Part shown: positions 47,360-55,511 of the stretch, in pieces
How the letters are laid out: each line of letters begins with the position of its first letter
Numbering within the stretch: position 1 is the stretch's first letter
Assembly (NCBI GenBank): GCA_022843945.1
Contig: JALHMR010000008.1
Location: forward strand, 1 to 64,000
Direction of reading: 5' to 3'
DNA from: Rhodospirillaceae bacterium
GTDB taxonomy: Bacteria > Pseudomonadota > Alphaproteobacteria > CACIAM-22H2
DNA: 64,000 nucleotides
Made by a program: the position numbers and the translations under genes
The notes under the pieces: model-generated
What the model was told of the DNA's origin: nothing
Databases searched by the model: none
The model's input: the letters and a program-made list of their open reading frames with translations, nothing else

Positions 47360-47395
47360 GGCATCCTCCCTCGTTTTAAGCCTGTCCTGAGTTTT

Positions 47396-48247
47396 TCAGT
47401 CCTTCTCCGTCGCCGCCGTCCAGGGGGCCACGCGCTTCTCGACCAGCCGCAGGATCGCGGTGAGCGTGATGCCGAGCAGGCCCAGGGTGACGATCGGCAC
47501 GAACATCTTGTCGATGCGGTAGGTGCTGGCGGTGCGCACGATCAGGTAGCCGATGCCCGAGATCGCGGTGTAGAGGTCGGCCAGCACCATGCCGATCAGG
47601 CCGCGGCCGACCGCGAGGCGCAGGCCGGTGACGATGAAGGGCAGCACCGCCGGCAGTACGATGTTCCACCACAGCTGGCGCTCGGAGCAGCGGAAGGCCT
47701 TGCCGACCTCGACCAGCTTGGGATCGACGTTCTTGACCCCCTGGTAGGTGTTGATGACCAGCGGGAAGAAGGCGAAGAGGAAGAGGATGATGATCTTGGC
47801 CGTCGACTCGAATCCGGCCCACAGCACGATCAGCGGCACCAGCGCCACCGTCGGCGTGGCGTAAAGAAACGTGATGTACATCTCGAAGGCCACGTCGAGC
47901 GTGCGGTAGCGCGCCAGGATCAGGCCGATGCCGATGCCGAACACCGCGGCCAGAGCCAGGCCGTTGAGCAGCACGATCAGGCTCGGCCACAGGTAGTTCC
48001 ACAGCTCGCCGCTGGCCAGCATGGTGACGGCGGCCGCGGCGATGCGGCTCGGGGTGGCGAAGAGCACCGGGTCGAGGTGCCCGCCGGCCACCTCCCAGGT
48101 CGTCAGGACCACGACCAGCGAGGTAAGACGAATGCCGATCTCGCGCCAGCGCCGGCGCCGGCGCCGCCCGGCCGCGGCCTGGCGGTGCTTCGCCTGCTCG
48201 GCGGCGAGGTCGATGCTGGCGCTTGGGGCGGCGGTGCCTTCGGCCAT
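47396..48247 (-). CDS. ABC transporter permease (SsuC/TauC type)
   Basis: The 283-residue protein has six predicted membrane helices and the permease EAA-like loop around VEVGKAFRCSERQLWWNIVLPAV. It belongs to the nitrate/sulfonate/taurine permease family. The Arg-rich N-terminus (AAAGRRRRRRWRE) is cytoplasmic. It starts two bases after the ATPase stop, so coupling is likely. Confidence 0.93.
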   Translation of the reverse strand: MAEGTAAPSASIDLAAEQAKHRQAAAGRRRRRRWREIGIRLTSLVVVLTTWEVAGGHLDPVLFATPSRIAAAAVTMLASGELWNYLWPSLIVLLNGLALAAVFGIGIGLILARYRTLDVAFEMYITFLYATPTVALVPLIVLWAGFESTAKIIILFLFAFFPLVINTYQGVKNVDPKLVEVGKAFRCSERQLWWNIVLPAVLPFIVTGLRLAVGRGLIGMVLADLYTAISGIGYLIVRTASTYRIDKMFVPIVTLGLLGITLTAILRLVEKRVAPWTAATEKD

Positions 48248-48249
48248 GC

Positions 48250-49071
48250 CTAGTCTCCCGCCGCCGCGAAGGCCGAGGACGCGTCGAGCCTGGCCGGGCG
48301 CAGCCCGTCCCAGATATGGGCGCGCAGCTCGGCGAAGCGCGGATCGGCGCGCACCACGTTGACGTCGCGCGGCCAGCCCCAGGGCATCTCGAGGATCTCC
48401 TTGATGCGCCCGGGCCGCGCGGTCATCACCGCCACGCGGTCGCCGAGCAGGATGGCCTCGTCGATCGAATGGGTGATGAAGACCACCGCCTTGCGCTCGC
48501 TCGGGCGCTGCATCAGGCCGAGCAGTTCCTCCTGCAGCACCTCGCGCGTCTGCGCATCCAGCGCCGCGAAGGGCTCGTCCATCAGCATCACCGATGGGTT
48601 CATGGCCAGCGCCCGGACCAGGCCGACGCGCTGCTGCATGCCCCCGGACAGCTGGTAGGGATAGTGCTTCTCGAAGCCGGCGAGGCCGGCGAGCGCCAGG
48701 TAATGCGACACGCGCTCCTTGATCGTCGCCGCCGGTGCGTTGTTCATCGCCAGGCCGAAGGCGGCGTTGTCCCACACCGTCTTCCACGGCAGCAGGCCGA
48801 AATGCTGGAAGACCATGGCGACACCTTCGGGCGGCCCGGCGACCGGCCTGCCATGCACCAGCAGGCGGCCAGCGCTGAGATCCGCGAGGCCGGCGATGCA
48901 GCGCAGCAGCGTGGTCTTGCCGCAGCCCGAGGGGCCGACGATGCACAGGATCTCCTGCGCGGCGATGGAGAGAGACAGGTCGTGGAAGGCGACGACGGCG
49001 CCGTCGAGGAAGAGCTTGCTGGCTCCCTCGATGGTGATCGCGGCCGGACGCTGCGTGTCGGACGACACCAT
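48250..49071 (-). CDS. ABC transporter ATP-binding protein (SsuB/TauB type)
   Basis: The 273-residue ATPase has Walker A GPSGCGKTT, Q-loop FQHFGLLPW, signature LSGGMQQR, Walker B VMLMDEP and H-loop FITHSIDEA. It is the first gene of the four-gene uptake operon and lies 68 bases downstream of a LacI-type palindrome. Confidence 0.95.
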   Translation of the reverse strand: MVSSDTQRPAAITIEGASKLFLDGAVVAFHDLSLSIAAQEILCIVGPSGCGKTTLLRCIAGLADLSAGRLLVHGRPVAGPPEGVAMVFQHFGLLPWKTVWDNAAFGLAMNNAPAATIKERVSHYLALAGLAGFEKHYPYQLSGGMQQRVGLVRALAMNPSVMLMDEPFAALDAQTREVLQEELLGLMQRPSERKAVVFITHSIDEAILLGDRVAVMTARPGRIKEILEMPWGWPRDVNVVRADPRFAELRAHIWDGLRPARLDASSAFAAAGD

Positions 49072-49138
49072 GGCGTGACCTTGTTTCCATCCCCGAACGG
49101 TCGGTCTTGCCGGGTTGGCCGCCGACTTCCTGTTTCAG

Positions 49139-49154
49139 ATGCAATCGTTTGCAT
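49139..49154. promoter_or_regulatory. LacI/GalR-type operator palindrome
   Basis: ATGCAATCGTTTGCAT is an inverted repeat with perfect 6-bp arms (ATGCAA / TTGCAT) around TCGT. On the minus strand it reads ATGCAAACGATTGCAT, close to the LacI-family consensus with a central CG. It lies upstream of the ABC operon in the position of a promoter-overlapping operator. Confidence 0.55.
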
Positions 49155-49215
49155 ACTTTGGCGCAGGGCGCAACGCGGCGTTGATCAGGCGATAGAAAAG
49201 CGCCGGCCTACGGCG

Positions 49216-49232
49216 ACGCCCGTAGCGGGCGT
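49216..49232 (-). terminator. terminator-like hairpin behind the eRF1-like gene
   Basis: A perfect 7-bp stem (ACGCCCG / CGGGCGT) with a 3-base loop lies 34 bases after the minus-strand gene that ends at 49,267. There is no T-run, so it may need Rho or may be only a structural element. Confidence 0.35.
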
Positions 49233-49266
49233 TCCGCGAGCCGTGCGGCAGGCCGGATCGGGGCGC

Positions 49267-49665
49267 TCAGCCGCGCTGGGTGCGCATCCGGTCGGCGGCG
49301 TGGAAATAGCGCCGCGCGTGGTCGAGAAGCTCGCCGTCGGTCGGATGATCGGCGCTCTCGACGCCGACGATCTTGCGGGCGATCTCCGGCCAGTTCTTGT
49401 CGATGTGCTGCTTCAATTCGAGCTTGGCGCCGGCCGGGCCGGTGATCAGGATCTCGCCGGCGCTTTCTATCGCCTGCACGACCCGGTCGAGATAGGCCGG
49501 ATCCGGTGCGGCACGCCCGTCGCCGATGCTGTTGGCCTTACGATGGAGGTGGGGCTGCGTCAGATGCGCGTGAATGACGAGCTTCTCCGCTGCCGCCGCA
49601 TTGAAAGCGAAGATGCGCGCGTCCCGGTGGTCGATCCAGACGACGGCGTGGAAATGGCTGGCCAT
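49267..49665 (-). CDS. 'translational machinery' protein, bacterial archaeo-eukaryotic release factor-like
   Basis: The 132-residue protein starts MASHFHAVVWIDHRDARIF and contains ITGPAGAKLELKQHI and DHPTDGELLDHARRYF, matching small alphaproteobacterial proteins annotated as translational machinery proteins with an eRF1-domain-like fold. A ribosome role is presumed from the fold and not proven. ATG 49665 was chosen over an upstream in-frame start at 49,725. Confidence 0.75.
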   Translation of the reverse strand: MASHFHAVVWIDHRDARIFAFNAAAAEKLVIHAHLTQPHLHRKANSIGDGRAAPDPAYLDRVVQAIESAGEILITGPAGAKLELKQHIDKNWPEIARKIVGVESADHPTDGELLDHARRYFHAADRMRTQRG

Positions 49666-49775
49666 GATGCTTTTGCCCCTGGAGGATGGAGCAGGCATCA
49701 GGCACCAGCCGCCCGCCGGCGGCATTGATCTCGATCAACCGGGCCGCGATCCCTCGCGCGGCCCGCTCTCCGGCC

Positions 49776-50738
49776 TTACTCCGGCTGGATGCCGGCCGCC
49801 TTGACGATCTCCGCCCACTTCTTGGTCTCGGAGACCACGAAGGCCTTGAGCTCCTCGGACGAGCTCTTCTCGGCCTCGATGCCGGCGGCGAGCATGCGGT
49901 CGGTGGTGGCCTTGTCGGCGAGGGCGGTGTGCAGCGCGCCGCGCAGCTGGTCGACCACGGGCTTGGGTGTCTTGGCTGGCGCGAAGGCGGCGAACCAGGC
50001 GGTCAGCTCGTAGCCGGGCACGCCGGCCTCGAGCATGGTGGGCAGGTCCGGAGCCAGCGGCGTACGTTGGGCGCTGGACACGCCGAGACCCGTGACCTTG
50101 CCGTCCTTGATCTGGGGCAGGGTGGTCGAGAGGTCGGCGAAGATCAGCTGGATATGGCCGCCGAGGATGTCGGTGATGGCCTGCGGGTTGCTACGGTAGG
50201 CGACATGCACGATGTCGATGCCGGCCAGGCTTTTGAGCATCTCGCCGGCCAGGCGCGAGGAGCTCGACCCGGCGCCGAAGCTCATCTTGCCCGGGTTGGC
50301 CTTGGCGTAGGTGACGAGGTCGCGCACGTTCTTGGCCGGCACCGAGGGATGGGCGATGAGCGCCAGGACGATGGTGCCGATCTTGGTGATCGGCTCGAAA
50401 TCGTTCACCGCGTCATAGGGCATCTGCTTGAGCAGGCTCTGATTGGCGGCGTGGGTCGTGTTGGTGGCGATCAGCACCGTGTAGCCGTCCGGCGCCGCGC
50501 GGGCCACGGCCGCGGCCGCGATCACGCCGCTGCCGCCGGCCATGTTCTCGACCACGACCTGGGTGCGCAGGGTTTTCGAGGCGTGATCGCCCAGCACTCG
50601 CGCCAGGGTGTCAGTGGCGCTGCCGGCGGCGAAGGGCACCACGAACTTGATCGGCCGCGTCGGATAGGTTTGCGCGGAGGACGGCGCGATGCCGGCCAGG
50701 CACAGCGCCAGCGCGGTTGCGGCGAGGGTCTTGATCAT
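49776..50738 (-). CDS. Bug-family (TctC-like) tripartite tricarboxylate transporter binding protein
   Basis: The 320-residue periplasmic protein has a signal peptide (LCLAGIAPSSAQ) and the Bug fold: YPTRPIKFVVPFAAGSATD, NMAGGSGVIAA, PDGYTVLIAT. No TctA/TctB membrane genes are adjacent. Its ATG overlaps the stop of the AtuA-related gene (ATGA at 50,735), so it is part of the atuA operon and may bind the compound that operon handles. Confidence 0.92.
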   Translation of the reverse strand: MIKTLAATALALCLAGIAPSSAQTYPTRPIKFVVPFAAGSATDTLARVLGDHASKTLRTQVVVENMAGGSGVIAAAAVARAAPDGYTVLIATNTTHAANQSLLKQMPYDAVNDFEPITKIGTIVLALIAHPSVPAKNVRDLVTYAKANPGKMSFGAGSSSSRLAGEMLKSLAGIDIVHVAYRSNPQAITDILGGHIQLIFADLSTTLPQIKDGKVTGLGVSSAQRTPLAPDLPTMLEAGVPGYELTAWFAAFAPAKTPKPVVDQLRGALHTALADKATTDRMLAAGIEAEKSSSEELKAFVVSETKKWAEIVKAAGIQPE

Positions 50739-51130
50739 GACGTTTCTCCCTGATTGAGCTTGATGAGATTGCCAAAGCGGGCGGCGAGGCCGGCATCGAG
50801 GCGCACGCTGGCGCCGAGCAGCAGGAAGGACAGGCTTTTGCCGTGCCCGTCGAGGCCGAGGCTGGCGTTGACGCCACCCTCGAGCACGTCGTCGAGGACG
50901 AAATTGAAGGCCTGCAGCCGGGGCAGGTCGTAGCGCTTGACCGAGGACGGGTGCCGCGTGGCGAAGATCGCGGCCACCCGCTCGGTCGTCACCTGCGTGG
51001 CCAGCGTCTCGTAGAAGGCCGGGTCGCGGCAGACGAGGACGATATTGAGCCGGTTGCCCTTGTCGCCGGCGCGGGCGTGGGCGATGTCGTGCAGGCGGAC
51101 CTCGATGGCGTTCCTGGACTGGGCGCTCAT
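50735..51130 (-). CDS. AtuA-related small protein
   Basis: The 131-residue protein has the segment HDIAHARAGDKGNRLNI, the hallmark of the small domain found fused to or beside AtuA proteins. Its function is unknown. It overlaps the AtuA-like stop by 4 bases at 51,127-51,130. Together with AtuA it is likely one functional unit. Confidence 0.88.
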   Translation of the reverse strand: MSAQSRNAIEVRLHDIAHARAGDKGNRLNIVLVCRDPAFYETLATQVTTERVAAIFATRHPSSVKRYDLPRLQAFNFVLDDVLEGGVNASLGLDGHGKSLSFLLLGASVRLDAGLAARFGNLIKLNQGETS

Positions 51131-52506
51131 GCCGGCTCTCCCGGGAAGGAGACCGTCGGCCGGACGCGGTCGCGCTCGATCAGGCAGGAGGCGCTGGCCA
51201 GGCGCGGCGTGATGCGCGTGCGCACGCCGCCGCCGCCGGCCGGCCCGGCGCAGTACAGCGCTTCGACCTCGGCGTTGAGCAGCTCGAGCGGCTCGCGCTG
51301 CATGGCCTCGGCGGCGAAGCGGATGCGCACATCGGCCGGCTCGGCGCGGGTCTGTTCCAGGCTCTGCCCGGCCGTATCGCCCAGGATGCTGACCAGGCCG
51401 ATGGCGTCGGCGCGCAAGGTCAGGCCGGGCGCGCGCCGGGCCATGCGGCTGCGGATCGTCTGGATGGCCAGCCGGGCCCGCGCCGCCGCGTTGGGGCCGG
51501 CATAGGAGATTTCCGCCTCGGCCAGCAGTCCGCCGTCGATGCACACCGTGGCCTTGAGCGTCTCCGGCCGCGGCTTGCCGCGCGCCCCGGTGACGCGGAT
51601 GCGGTCGCGGCCGGCCTGCGCCAGCTCGACCTGCGTCAGGTCGAGGATCACGTCCGGCGTCAGGTAGGAAGCGGGATCGTGGATCTCGTAGAGCAGTTGC
51701 TCGGTCACCGTGCGGCGATCGACCAGGCCCCCGGTCCCCTCCGGCTTGGTGATGACGAACTCGCCCGAAGCCTCGATCTCGGCGATCGGGTAGCCGATCG
51801 TGTCCATGCCGGGCACGTCCTTGAACCCGGGATCGGCGAAGTAGCCGCCGCTGACCTGCGAGCCGCATTCCAGCAGGTGCCCGGCCAGCGTGCCCGCGGC
51901 GAGGCGCTGCCAGTCGTCCAGCGCCCAGCCGAAGCTGTGGATCAGGGGGCCCAGCGCCAGCGACGGATCGGCGACCCGGCCGGTGACCACCACCTGCGCC
52001 CCCTGGTCGAGTGCCTCGGCAATCGGCGCGGCACCCAGATAGACATTGGCGGCGATGATCGCCGGCTTGTCGCGCAGCAAGGTCCAGCCGGTCTCGCGCG
52101 CGGCGAACTGCTCGGGCGACAGCAGCGCGGTCAGGTCGTCGCCCTCGACCACGGCGATGCGGACGGACGGAAAGCCGAGGCGCCGCGCCATGCCGGCGAT
52201 GCGGGCGGCGGCGGCGCGCGGGTTGGCGGCGCCGAAATTGCCGACGATGCGGATTCCGGAGCGCAAGGCGTCGCCCAGCACCGGCTCGAGGAAGCGTTCG
52301 AGCAGCGGGTTGTAGCCGCGCTCGGGATCACGCCGCCGCTCGATCTGGGAGAGGGCCAGCGTGCGCTCGCCCAGGGTCTCGTAGATCAAGAAGCGCGGGC
52401 CGGCGCGCCCGGCGAGCTCACGCACGATCGGCACGGCGGCGTCGGTACGGTCGGCGGCGAAGCCGGCCCCGCAGCCAATGAATACCTTGTCGGCCCTGTC
52501 TGCCAT
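51127..52506 (-). CDS. AtuA-family (DUF1446) protein
   Basis: The 459-residue protein starts with IGCGAGFAADRTDAA and contains NFGAANPRAAA, VTGRVADPSLALGPLIHSFGW and LLECGSQVSGGYFADPG, typical of the acyclic-terpene-utilisation AtuA family (DUF1446). AtuA is needed for growth on citronellol-type compounds in Pseudomonas, but related genes occur in other acyl-CoA routes. No Atu carboxylase or dehydrogenase genes are seen here, so the substrate is open. Confidence 0.9.
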   Translation of the reverse strand: MADRADKVFIGCGAGFAADRTDAAVPIVRELAGRAGPRFLIYETLGERTLALSQIERRRDPERGYNPLLERFLEPVLGDALRSGIRIVGNFGAANPRAAAARIAGMARRLGFPSVRIAVVEGDDLTALLSPEQFAARETGWTLLRDKPAIIAANVYLGAAPIAEALDQGAQVVVTGRVADPSLALGPLIHSFGWALDDWQRLAAGTLAGHLLECGSQVSGGYFADPGFKDVPGMDTIGYPIAEIEASGEFVITKPEGTGGLVDRRTVTEQLLYEIHDPASYLTPDVILDLTQVELAQAGRDRIRVTGARGKPRPETLKATVCIDGGLLAEAEISYAGPNAAARARLAIQTIRSRMARRAPGLTLRADAIGLVSILGDTAGQSLEQTRAEPADVRIRFAAEAMQREPLELLNAEVEALYCAGPAGGGGVRTRITPRLASASCLIERDRVRPTVSFPGEPA

Positions 52507-52536
52507 GCCCGGGACCGTACGGCGCCCTATATATCA

Positions 52537-52552
52537 GGTCAAATAACTGACC
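52537..52552. promoter_or_regulatory. LysR-type operator between atuA and lysR genes
   Basis: GGTCAAATAACTGACC has perfect 5-bp arms (GGTCA / TGACC) spaced by six bases, fitting the dyad shape of LysR-family sites. It lies in the 70-base divergent gap, so the LysR protein could control both its own gene and the atuA operon. Confidence 0.6.
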
Positions 52553-52562
52553 CTTTTTGATT

Positions 52563-52568
52563 TATAAT
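52563..52568 (+). promoter_or_regulatory. -10 element of the lysR gene
   Basis: A perfect TATAAT stands 8 bases before the ATG at 52,577, so transcription would start almost at the start codon and the mRNA would be nearly leaderless. No good -35 is visible, which suits an activator- or autoregulator-dependent promoter overlapping the palindrome at 52,537. Confidence 0.5.
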
Positions 52569-52576
52569 GCTGGTCT

Positions 52577-53488
52577 ATGAACCTGACGATTCGCCAGCTC
52601 GAAGTCCTGGTGGCGGCGGCCGATGCCGGGACCTTCAGCGCCGCCGCCGAGCGGCTCGGCATCTCGCAGCCGGCGCTGAGCGAGACCATCCGCCGGCTGG
52701 AGGCGGAGACCGGCCTGCGCCTGTTCGACCGCACCACGCGCTCCCTGGCGCTGAGCGCCGACGGCCGCCACGCCGTTTCCATCGCCCGCGAGGTGGTGCG
52801 CAATTTCCGCGCCTCGCTGGCCAGCATCGCCGACCGCTCGCAGGGGCGCCGCGGGCGCATCACCCTGGCCGCGCTGCCCTCGATCGCCTGCGCCCTGCTG
52901 CCGCGGGCCTTGCGCGGCTTCCGGCGCGAGTTCGCGGGCATCGACGTGGCCGTCCACGATGTGCTGCACGAGCGCGCGGTGGCTTTCGTGGCCGACGGCA
53001 TTGCCGATCTCGCCCTGACCACGCGGCCCCATCTCACCCGGCTGGGGCGGCTCGATGAGCTGGAGTTCGAGGAGCTCGGGGCCGACGAGCTGCGCCTGGT
53101 CTGCCCGAAGCGCCATCCGCTCGCCCGCCAAAGCCAAGTGGCTTGGCGCGAGCTCGCCGCCTATCCGTTCGTGGCCATGGCGCGCACCTCCTCGGTGCGC
53201 CGGATGACCGACGCCGCCTTCATCAACAGCGAAACCGCGGTCGATCCCGCCTACGAGGTTGAGCAGATCCCCTCGGCCGCGGCGCTGGTCGCGGCCGGGC
53301 TCGGCGTGACCGCGCTTCCCGCCCTGACCCTGGCGATGTTCAGGGGCCAGGGCCTGGTGACACGGCCGCTGGTGCGGCCGACCATGCGCCGGCCGGTCGG
53401 TCTGGTGCGCCTGGCCGGCCGCGCCCCGGCCGAGTCGGCGCGCCGCCTCATCGCCCATCTGCGCGACAGCTTCGCGCAGATGGGTTGA
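52577..53488 (+). CDS. LysR-family transcriptional regulator
   Basis: The 303-residue regulator has the N-terminal winged helix (LTIRQLEVLVAAADAGTFSAAAERLGISQPALSETIRRLE) split over residues 3-42, and a C-terminal periplasmic-binding-protein-like effector domain from about 90. It is divergent from the atuA operon and almost certainly controls it; the effector is unknown. Confidence 0.95.
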   Translation: MNLTIRQLEVLVAAADAGTFSAAAERLGISQPALSETIRRLEAETGLRLFDRTTRSLALSADGRHAVSIAREVVRNFRASLASIADRSQGRRGRITLAALPSIACALLPRALRGFRREFAGIDVAVHDVLHERAVAFVADGIADLALTTRPHLTRLGRLDELEFEELGADELRLVCPKRHPLARQSQVAWRELAAYPFVAMARTSSVRRMTDAAFINSETAVDPAYEVEQIPSAAALVAAGLGVTALPALTLAMFRGQGLVTRPLVRPTMRRPVGLVRLAGRAPAESARRLIAHLRDSFAQMG

Positions 53489-53512
53489 GGTTCCGAAGCT
53501 CGGGCTCGGCCC

Positions 53513-53962
53513 TTACTCGGCGGCCTGCGTGCCGTAGCGCCGCACGGCCGAGGCGGTGCGGTCCTGCAGCTCGCGGGTCATCGCCGTCTGGGCGGAGAGA
53601 TCGGCTTCGTAGACCCGCAGGTAGAGGTCCGAGGTCTGCTTGACCTGGGAGATCCAGGTCTGCTGGAGCTTGAGCGTCAGGTCGAGCGTCCGGTCGACCG
53701 AGGAGCGCATGCGCTGGGCCCACTCGCGATTGAAGTTGCCCATTTCCTGCATGAGCTCGGCGTAGGGTTGCAGCATCGCGGAGGCGGTGAGTTCGGTAAC
53801 CGCCTGCTGCGCATGCCGCATCGACGATTGCGCGTCGCGCGCCGCCGATTGCGATTCGCGGTTGAACTGATCGCGCCCGAACTGCCCTTCACGAACGCCG
53901 AATTGACCCTCGCGGCTTGTCGCCTGCTTGTCGCTGGTGTCGTCTTGAGGTTGCTTGGCCAT
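53513..53962 (-). CDS. phasin-like helical protein
   Basis: The 149-residue protein is almost wholly helical, with a Gln/Arg-rich N-terminus containing the internal near-repeat EGQFGVREGQFGRDQF and an amphipathic region (SMRHAQQAVTELTASAMLQP, WAQRMRSSVDRTLDLTLKL). Phasins coat polyhydroxyalkanoate granules; this assignment rests on length and helix pattern. ATG 53962 follows a GGGAGCAA stretch. Confidence 0.6.
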   Translation of the reverse strand: MAKQPQDDTSDKQATSREGQFGVREGQFGRDQFNRESQSAARDAQSSMRHAQQAVTELTASAMLQPYAELMQEMGNFNREWAQRMRSSVDRTLDLTLKLQQTWISQVKQTSDLYLRVYEADLSAQTAMTRELQDRTASAVRRYGTQAAE

Positions 53963-54030
53963 CGTTGCTCCCTCGGAGTTTGCTGGTGATGGCGGCGCCA
54001 CCGCGGCGCACGCTAGAGGGACAACCGGCG

Positions 54031-54060
54031 ATGGCGCGCGCGGTTCCGCGCGAGCGCCAT
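54031..54060. terminator. long hairpin between DUF1127 and phasin-like genes
   Basis: ATGGCGC / GCGCCAT outer arms and GCGCGG / CCGCGC inner arms fold with a TT loop and a 2-base bulge, giving 13 base pairs. It lies downstream of the DUF1127 gene and upstream of the phasin-like gene, both on minus. No T-run follows, so it could be a terminator or a 5' mRNA structure. Confidence 0.4.
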
Positions 54061-54217
54061 TACAGTTGGGGATAGAAACGCTGCGTCGAAGCTCGATGCC
54101 GGTTGTGGTGGCATCGCCGGCACAGGGCGGCAGGAATGCCGCAGTCGGGATTGGCGCCAGCCCGGACTAACGAGCCGTAGAATCTTGCGGGCGTTGGCTA
54201 GGCAGTCAAGGTGACTC

Positions 54218-54451
54218 TCAATCCTCGGGCGAGGGCACCAGGCAGGCGGGATGAGCGAGGGAGCGGCGCAGGCCGATATCGGCCAGCAGATGCGGATCGA
54301 GCGCAGCGACATCGCCGCAGTTCTGCGCGGCACCGAGCCGGCGGCCGAGCGCCTGGGCGGGAAGTTTCAGAAGCGCCAGCGGCCAGGTGAAGGCCGGGCG
54401 TGCTTGCGCGTCACGCGAGAAGAGGTCGTCGGTGAGGGAGCGGGGGAGCAT
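54218..54451 (-). CDS. DUF1127-like small protein
   Basis: The 77-residue protein ends with a DUF1127-like segment, ALDPHLLADIGLRRS, in which LxDIGLxR is the family core. DUF1127 proteins are small Arg-rich proteins, some of which bind RNA or act in phosphate and carbon adaptation. The first half is unlike typical members, and the domain has fewer arginines than usual. ATG 54451 has a weak ribosome site. Confidence 0.6.
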   Translation of the reverse strand: MLPRSLTDDLFSRDAQARPAFTWPLALLKLPAQALGRRLGAAQNCGDVAALDPHLLADIGLRRSLAHPACLVPSPED

Positions 54452-54517
54452 GGTGAGAAACTCGTAAGGCTGGTGCCGCGCGGGCGGCGGGTGCCGCCAC
54501 CCGCGCGGATAGGGTTG

Positions 54518-54853
54518 CTAGCGGGCCTGCTCGTAGCGGTCGTACCAGTGCCAGCACAGGGTTTCGTCGCCGGCCGCGGCGAAGTTCTTGGCGGCGAGGA
54601 GCAGCTGCCTCGCGACCTCGCGGGTCGTGCCGGGGCTCTGCTGCATGACGTGCAGTCCCGGGTTGGCCCAGTTGCGCGCGACGATCTTACCGCACGCCGC
54701 GGGGTCGCCCGTCACCTGCGCCTGCTGATGCGCCACCGACGGCGGTGTCGCCACCGGCGTGTTGGGCTGCGCGTAGCTCTGGGCAAAGGCGCCGGCGCTG
54801 CCCAGGGCCAGGGTGGCGACGACGACGGCGGCAGCAAGGGATGACTTGAGCAT
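54518..54853 (-). CDS. small secreted protein of unknown function
   Basis: The 111-residue product has a signal peptide (LAAAVVVATLALGSAGAFAQ, cleaved about residue 25). The mature part has two Cys (AACGKIV and TLCWHWYDRY) that could form a disulfide, and is otherwise helical. GGAGA precedes ATG 54853. I recognise no named family. Confidence 0.75.
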   Translation of the reverse strand: MLKSSLAAAVVVATLALGSAGAFAQSYAQPNTPVATPPSVAHQQAQVTGDPAACGKIVARNWANPGLHVMQQSPGTTREVARQLLLAAKNFAAAGDETLCWHWYDRYEQAR

Positions 54854-55070
54854 CGCAATTCTCCAGTGAGGTCCTGTCCGCACGCAACTGTGCGGTACCA
54901 CCCTCACTTCGGAGCTCGCGGCGTCCGCTTCAAGCAACGGCGGGGGCACCCTTGTGCCCTCCGGGAAACTACCGAAGACAAGCGGTTACAGCAGGTTAGG
55001 GACGGGTCATGCGTTTCCCGAGGGGCAGCGCCTCGTTCGCGCGGGCTCAACCCGGCGCAAGCCTAGGCGA

Positions 55071-55156
55071 TTAAACCGTCGTCTTCGGCTTCTGCCTGAG
55101 GTGCTCCTGCAGGCGCGGCATCGGCTCGACGAGGGTGCAGGGCCGGAAGCTGTTGT
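55071..55156 (-). repeat. displaced, diverged copy of the moaB 3' end
   Basis: On the minus strand it encodes FRPCTLVEPMPRLQEHL then RQKPKTTV and a TAA stop, against FRPCNLVELMPRLQEHL and QQKPKATV in the live moaB. By hand alignment 76 of 86 bases match 55,892-55,977. No further moaB sequence precedes it, so it marks the far edge of the toxin-antitoxin insertion. Confidence 0.9.
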
Positions 55157-55178
55157 TCCGCTGTCCCGCACGGAACGG

Positions 55179-55511
55179 CTACCCGCCGTACATCTCGGTG
55201 ATCAGGCGTCGAATCTGCGCCGCGGACTGAACGTCCAGCCGGTCCAGTTTTCGGCCCAACCGCTCCTTGCTGACCGTCCGTATCTGGTCGACGGCCACCT
55301 CGGCTCGCCGCCCCGCACAGACGACTTGAAAGCGGCTGCGCCAGCGCGGATGAAGCTTCGTCGTCAGCGGGCAGACCACGACCGTGTCGAGATATCGGTT
55401 CATCTCGTCCAGGCTGACGATGACGACTGGCCGTGTCTTGGCGATTTCCCGGCCCCGGGTCGGATCGAGATCGGCGAGGTAAATCCCGTAGCGTTCGACG
55501 CGCGCTACCAC
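55179..55511 (-). CDS. MazF/PemK-family toxin
   Basis: The 110-residue protein has the MazF/PemK fold: GIYLADLDPTRGREIAKTRPVVIVS near the start (the GxxKxRPxvivs motif region) and a closing VSKERLGRKL motif. Family members are ribonucleases that cut mRNA at short sequences. Translation starts at GTG 55511, overlapping the antitoxin 3' end by seven bases. It ends about 23 bases before the moaB remnant. Confidence 0.92.
   Translation of the reverse strand: MVARVERYGIYLADLDPTRGREIAKTRPVVIVSLDEMNRYLDTVVVCPLTTKLHPRWRSRFQVVCAGRRAEVAVDQIRTVSKERLGRKLDRLDVQSAAQIRRLITEMYGG

Noticed and set aside
45512-48253. 913-codon plus-strand frame over the ABC operon
   Set aside because: It runs antisense to four recognisable genes and its His/Arg/Gly-rich translation has no domain.
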